Positions 55,302 through 63,055 of a stretch of DNA of 64,000 nucleotides are shown here, piece after piece. The first letter of the stretch is position 1. Each line of letters begins with the position of its first letter. This stretch comes from CAIYRG01 sp963747255 (lineage in GTDB: Bacteria > Pseudomonadota > Alphaproteobacteria > Micropepsales > Micropepsaceae). The notes beneath the pieces are model-generated. The model ran no database searches and was not told where the DNA came from. It saw only the letters and a program-made list of their open reading frames with translations. The DNA lies in assembly GCA_963747255.1 (NCBI GenBank), contig CAVVEG010000001.1:62001-126000 (forward strand). Direction: 5' to 3'. The translations under genes and the position numbers were made by a program.

Positions 55302-57314
55302 ATCGCGACCACGAGCAGAAGGGTGATGAGCGCAAGAAAGACAAGAGTCGAGGTATCGGCGAATGGTGAGAAATTGCAACATGTTCAGGCGATCGGCCGC
55401 GACGCCGACGGCCGACGCGAGCGGCGCATAGATGCTGTTCCACGCGAGGTCGTGCAGTTCGACGCGAAAATGCGCCGGCGCGGTTTCGCCGGGCGGCGGC
55501 ATCGTGATCGTTTCACGGGCGCGGAACACCAGCGTTCCGAACACCCGGCGAATTGGCTGTGCAAAACTGCCGGCGCTGTACTGCGCAAGCGGAGTGGAAT
55601 CGGGGAATCCGCAGTCCCAGATCTCGCCGCGGCGGATGGCGCGCGAGGCCAGCCAGTGGATTGCAGCCACCGTCAGCAGCGCGGATGCGCTGATGAATGC
55701 AAATACCAGCAATCCGTCATACGAACTTCGGCTGCCCTCGACAGGCACCAGCAGGAACCAGGGAATGCTCAGCTGCGGCGGCAAACGGGAATCCAGCAAC
55801 GACTGAACCGCCCGTCCGAGTGCATCGATGCCCAAACCTGGCAGGATCCCGAACAGCGCGCACAATCCGGCCCAGACAAACATCGCGATGCGCGAAAAGT
55901 TGTCGGTCTCCTGTGCCGCGGCCGCAGGTGCGCTGCGGGGCCGGCCCAGGAATGTGATCCCGAAGGCTTTCACGAAGCAGGCTGCGGCCAATGCCGCGGA
56001 TAGCGCCAGCAGCGCGCCGGTTGCGGGTACCGCCAGCCTTAATCCCCATTGCGGCAATGACGGGCTCAGCAGGATCGCCTGAAAAGTCATCCACTCGGAG
56101 ACAAAACCGTTCAGGGGCGGCAAGGCGGAGATCGCCGCGCACCCGATCAGGAATGCCAGTGCCGTCTGCGGCATGCGGTGGATCAGCCCCCCGAGATGTT
56201 CCATGTCGCGTTCGCCGGTTGCCGTCAGTACTGCGCCGCTGCCGAAAAACAGCAGACTCTTGAACAGCGAATGATTGAAGACGTGAAACAGCGCGGCGGT
56301 CAGCGACAGCGCGGCCGCCGCATCCATCCCGTTCGCCCGGAAGGCCAGCGCCAGCCCGAGTCCGATGAAGATGATGCCGATATTCTCGATCGTATGATAG
56401 GCAAGCAGCCGTTTGAGATCGTGCTCCATCAGCGCATGCAGCACGCCGATGGCGGCGGTGATTCCGCCCAGCACCAGCACAACCATGCCCTGCCACCACT
56501 CGGGCGCACCCACCAGGTCGAAGATGATGCGGATGAATGCGTAGACCGCGACTTTGGTCATGACGCCGCTCATCAGCGCCGACACATGCGACGGCGCTGC
56601 GGGATGCGCGAGTGGCAGCCAGACATGCAGCGGCACAATTCCGGCTTTCGACCCGGCGCCCAGGAGCACAAGCAACAGAACGAGCGAGCCCAGCCCTGAG
56701 GCGGGTGCGCCGCCGCGCATCGCTTCGAAGGCGTAATTCCCGTCCGGACCCGCGAGAAGTCCGAAGGCGAGCAACAGGGCCAGCGTGCCGAAACTCGCCA
56801 TCACCAGATAGACATACCCCGCGCGCGCGTTTTCCGGAGCCTGGTGATGGGCCATGACCAGAGCCCAGGACGACAGCGACATGAATTCCCAGGACAGCAG
56901 AAAGCTGAACGCGTCATCTGCCAGCACGACGAGATTCATGGCCGCGAGAAACAGCGGATAGAAGGGCAGTACGCGCGACGGCGCCTCTTCATGTTTGCCA
57001 TAGCCGAGCGCGTAAAGACTGGCGCCCGCTGCGCCGAGATTCACAATCGCCAGAAACACCGCGGACAGAGCGTCTTCGCGGAAATGCGCTCCGATCCACG
57101 GCACGCCAAGCGGCAGGACTGCCGTGCTCGCATCTGCCCCGGAGATCGCAAACGCGACTGCGCTCCCGGTCAGCGTTGCGGCGAGCAACAGGCAGACGGT
57201 GTAGATGATGGCCGATGCCATGCGCTGTCCGGAGAGCGCGACGGCCGCGGGCGCGAGTGTCAGTAACGCGGCAACGCAGAGAAGCGTAAAGTTAACCGGC
57301 ATGACGGCGGGCAT
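54345..57314 (-). CDS. hyfB: HyfB and HyfC subunits read as one frame (probable frameshift fusion)
   Basis: One 989-residue frame contains an antiporter-like HyfB (about residues 1-660, 14 or so helices, with LLSWEFMSLSSWALVMAHH, GIVPLHVWLPLAHPAAPSHVSALMSG read in parts, and RLLAYHTIENIG) and, from MDVIVPYAVQGVQ, a complete HyfC. After LTIRRYL the sequence DSCLSCAHHPSARGR is non-membrane. The neighbouring frame instead reads TLVFLALITLLLVVAIWT and then a TGA at 55292-55294 that overlaps the HyfC ATG. Loss of two bases at about 55347-55352 (CTCTCG to CTCG) explains this, so the native genes are probably separate: hyfB 57314-55292 and hyfC 55301-54345. Start: ATG 57314, directly after the regulator stop; 57302 is an alternative. 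Confidence 0.88.
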   Translation of the reverse strand: MPAVMPVNFTLLCVAALLTLAPAAVALSGQRMASAIIYTVCLLLAATLTGSAVAFAISGADASTAVLPLGVPWIGAHFREDALSAVFLAIVNLGAAGASLYALGYGKHEEAPSRVLPFYPLFLAAMNLVVLADDAFSFLLSWEFMSLSSWALVMAHHQAPENARAGYVYLVMASFGTLALLLAFGLLAGPDGNYAFEAMRGGAPASGLGSLVLLLVLLGAGSKAGIVPLHVWLPLAHPAAPSHVSALMSGVMTKVAVYAFIRIIFDLVGAPEWWQGMVVLVLGGITAAIGVLHALMEHDLKRLLAYHTIENIGIIFIGLGLALAFRANGMDAAAALSLTAALFHVFNHSLFKSLLFFGSGAVLTATGERDMEHLGGLIHRMPQTALAFLIGCAAISALPPLNGFVSEWMTFQAILLSPSLPQWGLRLAVPATGALLALSAALAAACFVKAFGITFLGRPRSAPAAAAQETDNFSRIAMFVWAGLCALFGILPGLGIDALGRAVQSLLDSRLPPQLSIPWFLLVPVEGSRSSYDGLLVFAFISASALLTVAAIHWLASRAIRRGEIWDCGFPDSTPLAQYSAGSFAQPIRRVFGTLVFRARETITMPPPGETAPAHFRVELHDLAWNSIYAPLASAVGVAADRLNMLQFLTIRRYLDSCLSCAHHPSARGRDMDVIVPYAVQGVQMVIVLAFAPALTGLVRKVKARLMRRTGPPVLQPYRDLARLMRKEAVVAANASWLFRAVPYLVFATTWVAAALVPTFAIGLPFSWTADLIAIIALLGSARFFLALAGMDIGTSFGGIGSSREMMIASLAEPAMMMIIFVLALIAGSTQLSSIAAFLQSPEAGLRVSLGLALVALIMVAIAENARIPVDNPATHLELTMVHEAMVLEYSGRHLGLIELTSALKLLLYISLIGCVFAPWGLAPLDGGVLDWLIGIAAWLLKLAIAAVALALFETSIAKMRVFRVPEFLGAAFMLGLLGALLRFVSAGF

Positions 57315-57566
57315 TCATTTCGGCGATTTGAGGCGAATGCCCCGTCCGCCCGACGCGCTTGTTGCGCCCGCGGCGATCAGTTCAATTCCCCCCTCATCCA
57401 GCGCATGCACGAGTTTCATCAGCGAATCCACATTCCCGCGAACCACCCCATCGCTTGCTTCCATTCGCTGAATGGTCGGGACCGAGAGGCCGGCGAGTTC
57501 GGCAAGCTGCCTCTGATCGAGTCCCAGCATTGCCCGGGCGGCGCGCAGCTGCCCCGCGCTGATCAT
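57315..57566 (-). CDS. XRE-family transcriptional regulator preceding the hyf genes
   Basis: An 83-residue protein that is almost entirely one helix-turn-helix domain: LRAARAMLGLDQRQLAELAGLSVPTIQRME, with a short C-terminal tail. The stop is immediately followed by the hyfB ATG (TGA-ATG), so it is the first gene of the hyf transcript and probably its regulator. A palindrome overlapping a TATAAT sequence lies 34 bases upstream and is a candidate autoregulatory operator. Confidence 0.88.
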   Translation of the reverse strand: MISAGQLRAARAMLGLDQRQLAELAGLSVPTIQRMEASDGVVRGNVDSLMKLVHALDEGGIELIAAGATSASGGRGIRLKSPK

Positions 57567-57599
57567 TGATAAAACATCATTTCAGATGGCCTGAACATT

Positions 57600-57614
57600 A
57601 TGAATTATATTCAT
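57600..57614 (-). promoter_or_regulatory. Candidate operator and -10 element of the regulator-hyf operon
   Basis: ATGAAT-TAT-ATTCAT is a perfect 6-bp inverted repeat. On the minus strand it contains TATAAT, a consensus -10 box, about 35-40 bases before the regulator start. The spot is AT-rich in a GC-rich background. A -35 box is not obvious. Confidence 0.45.
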
Positions 57615-57737
57615 TCACGCAAATTTACTGCTCTATCCATGAGTTGAATTGCCGCAGGATGTGCCGGGTCATTCGCGGAATCCGTTTCGCGTCGCCCGGC
57701 GGCGAACTAAGGTGTTGCGCTGCCCCCGGATTTCGCC

Positions 57738-58811
57738 ATGACCCTGATCCTCAGCAATGATGACGTCGAAGCGGTCCTGACGATGCCTGACTGCATCGCC
57801 GTATTGGAAGACACCTATCGCGAACTTGCGCGCGGCCGTGCGCTATCGCGAACCCGCTCGGATTCATTCTGCCCGACCTCCCGGAACGACGCCCTGTACA
57901 GCCTCAAATCGATGGATGGCGTTGCGCCGAAGCTCGGGGTCGGCGCGGTGCGGATCAATTCCGATATTATCACCTGGCCGGTGGAGGCGGGAAACGAACG
58001 GCGCGTAAAAGTGCCCGCGGCGCCCAATGCCCGTTATGTAGGCCTCGTGCTTCTCTTTTCGACCGAGAACGGCGAGCCGCTCGCCATATTCCCCGATGGG
58101 GTGACGCAGCGCATGCGGGTGGGCGCGGCAAACGGCCTGGGTGTGAAATATCTCGCGCGCGCGGATGCGAGGGTCGTGGGGCTGCTCGGATCCGGCTGGC
58201 AGGCGGGGGCACAGGCGATGGCGGTTTCAGCGGTGCGACCCATCGAATTGATCCGCTGCTTCAGTCCCAACGCCGCCAATCGTGAGAATTTCGCGCGCGA
58301 ATGGAGCGCCAAACTCAAATGCGATGTCGTTGCGGTGGATTCAGCGGAAGCGGCGCTCAGGGATGCCGACATCGCGATGTGCGCCACCAACAGCATCGAC
58401 AACGTTTTCTTCCGGCGTTGGCTCAAACCCGGCCTGCATGTCAGTGCGGTCAAGCGGCCGGAGCTCGAAGTCGCGGCGATGAAGCAGTGCGACCTGCTCG
58501 TCATCCACAACAATGTCGGTAGTCCGACCCATTTGTTCACCACGGGAGTCTCCATTCCCGAGAAGGCTGAAAACAAAGGCTGGATGCTGGCGGAAGAAAT
58601 CGGTTTCGATTCGTTGCCGACGCTGCCACAGGTGATCGCGGGCGAAGCGCCGGCGCGCACGCGGGCCGATCAGATCACCTGTTTTCTCAACAATCTCGGG
58701 CTTGGTCTGCAATTCGCCGCGGCGGGCGCCGTGGCCTATCGGAAGGCGAAGGAGCGGGGTCTGGGGCGCGAACTTCCCACCGACTGGTTCACCGAAACCG
58801 TGCACCCATAG
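57738..58811 (+). CDS. Ornithine cyclodeaminase/mu-crystallin family protein
   Basis: A 357-residue NAD(P)-binding protein of the OCD/mu-crystallin family. The N-terminal domain (LSNDDVEAVLTMPDCIAVLE) and Rossmann motif GLLGSGWQAGAQAMA are clear, followed by IRCFSPNAANRENFA and ATNSIDNVFF. Members act as ornithine cyclodeaminase, alanine dehydrogenase or ketimine reductase; the substrate here cannot be assigned. It diverges from the regulator-hyf operon and is followed after 29 bases by an SDR oxidoreductase, probably in one operon. Confidence 0.88.
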   Translation: MTLILSNDDVEAVLTMPDCIAVLEDTYRELARGRALSRTRSDSFCPTSRNDALYSLKSMDGVAPKLGVGAVRINSDIITWPVEAGNERRVKVPAAPNARYVGLVLLFSTENGEPLAIFPDGVTQRMRVGAANGLGVKYLARADARVVGLLGSGWQAGAQAMAVSAVRPIELIRCFSPNAANRENFAREWSAKLKCDVVAVDSAEAALRDADIAMCATNSIDNVFFRRWLKPGLHVSAVKRPELEVAAMKQCDLLVIHNNVGSPTHLFTTGVSIPEKAENKGWMLAEEIGFDSLPTLPQVIAGEAPARTRADQITCFLNNLGLGLQFAAAGAVAYRKAKERGLGRELPTDWFTETVHP

Positions 58812-58840
58812 GGGGGCGGGCTTCTGCCGACGGAGCATGG

Positions 58841-59596
58841 ATGGGCAAACTCACGGATCAGGTTGCGATCATCACCGGCGCAGGTCGCAACATCGGGGAG
58901 GCGGCCGCAAGGCTCTTCGCCTCTGAAGGCGCTGCTGTTGCGGTCGTGGATATGGACCTCGCGCGCGCGGAGAAAGTCAGGGCCGCGATCGCAGAAAGCG
59001 GCGGGCGCGCCAAAAGCTTCATTTGTGATGTTTCGCGGGAGGAGCAGATCATTGACACCGTGAAGGCAGTCGCGCGTGAGTGGGGGCGTCTCGACATCCT
59101 GATCAACAATGTCGCGATTTCCGACAACAAGCATCTCTTCGACATCACCAGGGAAGAGTGGGACCGCGTCATCGCGGTCTGCCTCACGGCGCCGATGCTG
59201 TTCAGCAAATATGCGGCAAAGGAGATGATCGCGGGCGGCCGCGGCGGCAGAATCGTCAATGTCAGTTCGACCTCCGGTCATTACGGCCGGCCACGCGCAA
59301 TCGCCTACACCGCCGCGAAAGCGGGCGTCATCAACCTGACGCGCTCGCTCGCCATTCAGCTCGCGGCGCACAATATCCGCGTCAATTGCGTGGTGCCCAA
59401 CAAGATCGGCTCGCCCGTGGGCAGGGATGAATTCAATCCTGACCGCAAAGTGGTGAACCTGCGCAACCGGCCCGGGGAGCCGATCGATCTTGCCCGCGCC
59501 ATGCTGTTTCTCGCCTCCGACGACTCGGACTTTGTCGCGGGCGCGGAACTGTTCGTCGATGGCGGCTGCGCCGCCATGATGCCGGGCGGCGACTGA
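58841..59596 (+). CDS. SDR-family oxidoreductase
   Basis: A 251-residue classical short-chain dehydrogenase/reductase. Seen are the cofactor motif TGAGRNIG (residues 12-19), DVSREEQ, INNVAISDN (the NNAG equivalent), a serine pair in NVSSTSG and the catalytic Tyr156-x3-Lys160 (YTAAK). An acidic residue after the second strand (VVDMD) favours NAD over NADP. The C-terminal EPIDLARAMLFLASDDSDFV and VDGG segments are standard. It probably acts with the cyclodeaminase-like protein upstream; the substrate is unknown. Confidence 0.9.
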   Translation: MGKLTDQVAIITGAGRNIGEAAARLFASEGAAVAVVDMDLARAEKVRAAIAESGGRAKSFICDVSREEQIIDTVKAVAREWGRLDILINNVAISDNKHLFDITREEWDRVIAVCLTAPMLFSKYAAKEMIAGGRGGRIVNVSSTSGHYGRPRAIAYTAAKAGVINLTRSLAIQLAAHNIRVNCVVPNKIGSPVGRDEFNPDRKVVNLRNRPGEPIDLARAMLFLASDDSDFVAGAELFVDGGCAAMMPGGD

Positions 59597-59665
59597 GCCG
59601 AACTGGCACAAGCCTTGCGTGAATATTCCCGTGCAGTTGGTTGCGGGGACCACGAAAGGCGCGGA

Positions 59666-62197
59666 ATGAGCAGGCCAAACACGGCCCTGCCATTGACGGT
59701 CAGGGAGCACCAGCGCGCCGAGAGGTCCTTCGCGCAATCCCCTTCGCTCGGCTGGAGTGATGCGGAAATAGGCGAAGTGAAAAGCGCCGTGCTCGCAAAA
59801 CTGGCACTGGCGCTCGGCAAGGACCCTTCGCAGGCGACCAATCGGGACTGGTTTTTCGCCACGGCGCTCGCGATTCGTGACCGCATCACCCATCTCTGGC
59901 TCACCGGCGAACGCCAGAATTACGCCAAAGGGCGCAAGCGCGTTTATTACCTGTCGCTGGAATTCCTGATCGGGCGGATTTTCAGCGATGTGCTCTGCAA
60001 TCTCGACCTTGGGGAGCTGTTTTACGCCGCTCTCGGCGATCTCGGGGTCAATCTGAATGCGCTGAGGACGGCCGAACCGGATGCGGCGCTCGGCAATGGC
60101 GGGCTCGGCCGGCTTGCCGCCTGTTTTATGGAGAGCATGGCGTCGCTCGGTATTCCGGGCTGCGGTTATGGAATTCGCTATGACCACGGCCTCTTCCGGC
60201 AGGTCATTCGCGGCGGCTGGCAGCAGGAATATCCGGAGGAGTGGCTGTCATTCGGCAATCCATGGGAGTTCGCGCGATCGGACGTGGTTTACGACATCGG
60301 CTTTGGCGGCCATGTCGAAGAAACCTCCTGGCCGGGCGGCGCGCCGCGCTCGATCTGGCGCCCGGCCGAGGTGATCGAGGCTGTCGCTTACGACACGCCG
60401 ATCGTGGGGTGGCGCGGCACGCACGTAAATCCCTTGCGGCTATGGTCGGCCCGCGCCGCCGATCCCCTGCGCTTCGACACCTTCAATAGCGGCGATCATA
60501 TCGGGGCTTTTTCCGAACAGGCCCGCGCGGAAGCGATCTGCAAATTCCTCTACCCCGCCGACAACACCGCCATCGGCCTGGAGCTGCGCCTGCGGCAGGA
60601 ATTCTTCTTTGTCTCCGCATCGCTTCAGGATCTCGTTCATCGGCACGTGGCCAGCTATGGCGACCTTCATCTCCTGCCTGCGCGCGCCGCGATCCAGCTC
60701 AACGACACCCATCCGAGTCTCGCGATCGCCGAAATGATGCGCATCCTGCGCGACATCCACGGATTGCCCTGGGCAGAGGCGTGGCGGATTACCCAATGGA
60801 CCTTTTCCTACACCAATCACACGCTGCTGCCCGAAGCGCTGGAATGCTGGCCGGTTTCGCTGCTGGAACGCATGCTGCCGCGGCATCTGCAGATCATCTA
60901 CCGCATCAACGCCGAGCATCTCGAACTGGCGCGTCGCCAGTCCGGCTGCGTGCCCGGGATGCTGTCGCCGTTGTCGCTGATTGACGAACACGACGGCCGC
61001 AAGGTGCGGATGGGTCATCTGGCCTTTGTCGGATCACATCGCGTGAACGGTGTGTCGAAACTTCATACCGATCTGATGCGCGAAACTGTCTTTCGCGATC
61101 TGCACCGGCTGTATCCCGGCCGGATTGTCAACAAGACCAATGGAATCACTTTTCGCCGCTGGCTGAAGCAGGCCAATCCTGGACTTGCGGAGATCATCCG
61201 GAATGTTTGCGGTGATAGTGTATTCGACGCGCCGATGACGCTGGCCCGGCTTGCAAAACATTCCGGCGACCGCGGCCTCCATGCGGAGCTGGAAAAGGTA
61301 AAACATCGCAACAAACTGGCGCTTGCGGCTCTCATCACCGATCGCGTCGGCTTGCGGGTCAATCCGCATGCAATGTTCGACGTGCACATCAAGCGAATCC
61401 ATGAATACAAGCGCCAACTGCTCAATCTGCTCGAGACCGTCGCCATGTATCAGGCGATTCGCGCCGAGCCGAATCGGGACTGGGTGCCGCGCGTAAAGAT
61501 CTTCGCCGGTAAGGCGGCGGCGAGTTACACGCGGGCAAAGCTTATCATCAAGCTGATCCACGACTTCGCCCAAACCGTGAACGAAGATCCGCTCGTGCGC
61601 GAATTCCTCCGGATCGTGTTTCTGCCGGATTACAATGTCAGCCTCGCCGAAACGATCATCCCGGCGGCCGATCTTTCGGAACAGATCTCGACCGCCGGTA
61701 TGGAGGCTTCGGGCACCGGAAACATGAAACTGGCGCTGAACGGGGCACTGACGATCGGGACATTCGACGGCGCAAATGTGGAGATGTGCGAGCGGGCCGG
61801 TGCGGAAAACCTTTTCATCTTCGGCTTGCGCGCCGACGAGGTAACCCGGCGCCGCGTGGCCGGGCTGGACGCAACCGCGATCATTGCACAATCCGACGAT
61901 CTCGCCCGCGTCATCGCCGCGCTCGAATCGGGTGTCTATTCGCCCGACGACCGATCGCGATATACGCCGCTCGCAACCGCGCTCCGCTACCACGATCACT
62001 ATATGGTCACCGCGGATTTCCGTTCATACGCCGAAACGCAGCGGCGCATCGACGAAGTCTGGTGCTCGCGCAGCGAATGGATGCGGATGAGTGTGTCCAA
62101 TATCGCCGCCATGGGCTGGTTCTCCTCCGATCGCGCGATTGCGGAATATGCCGATGAGATATGGAAGGTGCCGTGTGGTGGTCCGGGATTGAATTGA
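59666..62197 (+). CDS. glgP: Glycogen/alpha-glucan phosphorylase
   Basis: From the ATG at 59666 this encodes an 843-residue GT35 phosphorylase that releases glucose 1-phosphate from glycogen. Family hallmarks are YYLSLEFLIGR, ALGNGGLGRLAACFMESMAS, YEIRYDHG-like GYGIRYDHGLF, IQLNDTHPSLAIAEMMR, the KTNGITFRRWL segment and the pyridoxal-phosphate lysine in SGTGNMKLALNGALTIGT. The length is usual. An in-frame start at 59615 would add 17 residues of little similarity. No other glycogen genes are adjacent. A strong hairpin terminator follows. Confidence 0.95.
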   Translation: MSRPNTALPLTVREHQRAERSFAQSPSLGWSDAEIGEVKSAVLAKLALALGKDPSQATNRDWFFATALAIRDRITHLWLTGERQNYAKGRKRVYYLSLEFLIGRIFSDVLCNLDLGELFYAALGDLGVNLNALRTAEPDAALGNGGLGRLAACFMESMASLGIPGCGYGIRYDHGLFRQVIRGGWQQEYPEEWLSFGNPWEFARSDVVYDIGFGGHVEETSWPGGAPRSIWRPAEVIEAVAYDTPIVGWRGTHVNPLRLWSARAADPLRFDTFNSGDHIGAFSEQARAEAICKFLYPADNTAIGLELRLRQEFFFVSASLQDLVHRHVASYGDLHLLPARAAIQLNDTHPSLAIAEMMRILRDIHGLPWAEAWRITQWTFSYTNHTLLPEALECWPVSLLERMLPRHLQIIYRINAEHLELARRQSGCVPGMLSPLSLIDEHDGRKVRMGHLAFVGSHRVNGVSKLHTDLMRETVFRDLHRLYPGRIVNKTNGITFRRWLKQANPGLAEIIRNVCGDSVFDAPMTLARLAKHSGDRGLHAELEKVKHRNKLALAALITDRVGLRVNPHAMFDVHIKRIHEYKRQLLNLLETVAMYQAIRAEPNRDWVPRVKIFAGKAAASYTRAKLIIKLIHDFAQTVNEDPLVREFLRIVFLPDYNVSLAETIIPAADLSEQISTAGMEASGTGNMKLALNGALTIGTFDGANVEMCERAGAENLFIFGLRADEVTRRRVAGLDATAIIAQSDDLARVIAALESGVYSPDDRSRYTPLATALRYHDHYMVTADFRSYAETQRRIDEVWCSRSEWMRMSVSNIAAMGWFSSDRAIAEYADEIWKVPCGGPGLN

Positions 62198-62222
62198 CAA
62201 TTATGGTGCAATGCAATAATTC

Positions 62223-62244
62223 ATTTGTGCATCGCACAAATTTT
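62223..62244 (+). terminator. Rho-independent terminator after glgP
   Basis: ATTTGTGC and GCACAAAT form a perfect 8-bp stem with an ATC loop, followed by a T-run (TTTT), 26 bases past the phosphorylase stop. Confidence 0.85.
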
Positions 62245-62303
62245 CGTTGCGCGCAGGCCGTCAATCCGTAATTGTGCCGGCGACTGAGGAAGGAATTCGA
62301 GCC

Positions 62304-62522
62304 ATGCCTGAACAATTGCTTGCAGACGCACATCGGCAAATTCGGCAATTGGAGTCGCGGGTTGGGCATCAGAAGGTGCTGGTCGCACAGCTTTCAAAGC
62401 ACGGCTTCAAGGGGGCTGCGGCAGAGGCTCTGACGCTTCTGGATACCCTGCAGAGAAGGCTTGGCCGGGATCGCCGCAACGCAGAATTGCTGCGGGAGAA
62501 TGCCACCCTGGAGGCAATTTAG
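62304..62522 (+). CDS. Small helical protein of unknown function
   Basis: From the ATG at 62304, with an AAGGA about 12 bases upstream, this encodes 72 residues that are almost entirely charged helix with heptad-like spacing (LLADAHRQIRQLESRVGHQ, LTLLDTLQRRLGRDRRNAELL). A short coiled coil is likely. Similar small proteins occur in alphaproteobacteria without known function. It lies just past the glgP terminator and is convergent with a membrane-protein gene, the two overlapping by four bases. Confidence 0.6.
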   Translation: MPEQLLADAHRQIRQLESRVGHQKVLVAQLSKHGFKGAAAEALTLLDTLQRRLGRDRRNAELLRENATLEAI

Positions 62523-63055
62523 GGCTCCTGCCGCGGCGCGCCATGAACGATGAAAGTCGCCAGATCCCAGGCGTTGCGAATTCCCGTCAGCAATAGCGCG
62601 AGCGTCACGACGCCAACGCCGTACGGGGCGAGCGGAGGCGCAAACCACAGCGATGCAGCCGCTACCCCGAGTGCGAGATAATTCATCGCCGGAAAAACTC
62701 CGTAGAAGAACTTGTCCGAAAAATCGGGTGGATTTGGCCAGTCGGGCGCCGACATCCGGCGCGTCGTCAGCAATGCGTAGGCAAGCCCCAGCACGGCGCT
62801 GATGGCGAGCAGGACGCCTGCGATTTTTGGCGGCACGCCGGGCGCCTCTGAAATCGCGCTGACACCCACGACAATCGCGAAATGGAAGACAACCGGCGTC
62901 AGGTAAACCTGCGCGCCGCGTGGACGCATTCGCGCATCGATGTTCGCCGTCAGCGTAACGACAACGAACAGCAGTCCGATAAGAGCGCCTGCCGCGGAAC
63001 CAACGAGCAGATAGAAATTGTCCCAGCCATCGAACACCTGTTCAGGCGCGCGCAA
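62519..63055 (-). CDS. Membrane protein of unknown function
   Basis: A 178-residue protein with about five transmembrane helices, beginning with a conserved-looking amphipathic segment (FDGWDNFYLLVGSAAGALIGLL, read in parts), then VYLTPVVFHFAIVVGVSAI and further helices. I recognise no named family. The frame starts with TTG at 63055, overlapping the end of the FMN oxidase gene by 14 bases; a GTG at 63037 is an alternative. It is probably cotranscribed with that oxidase. Confidence 0.75.
   Translation of the reverse strand: MRAPEQVFDGWDNFYLLVGSAAGALIGLLFVVVTLTANIDARMRPRGAQVYLTPVVFHFAIVVGVSAISEAPGVPPKIAGVLLAISAVLGLAYALLTTRRMSAPDWPNPPDFSDKFFYGVFPAMNYLALGVAAASLWFAPPLAPYGVGVVTLALLLTGIRNAWDLATFIVHGAPRQEP

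Noticed and set aside
50237..57314. Functional [NiFe] hydrogenase-4
   Set aside because: The large subunit lacks both cysteine pairs for the metal centre and there are no maturation genes.
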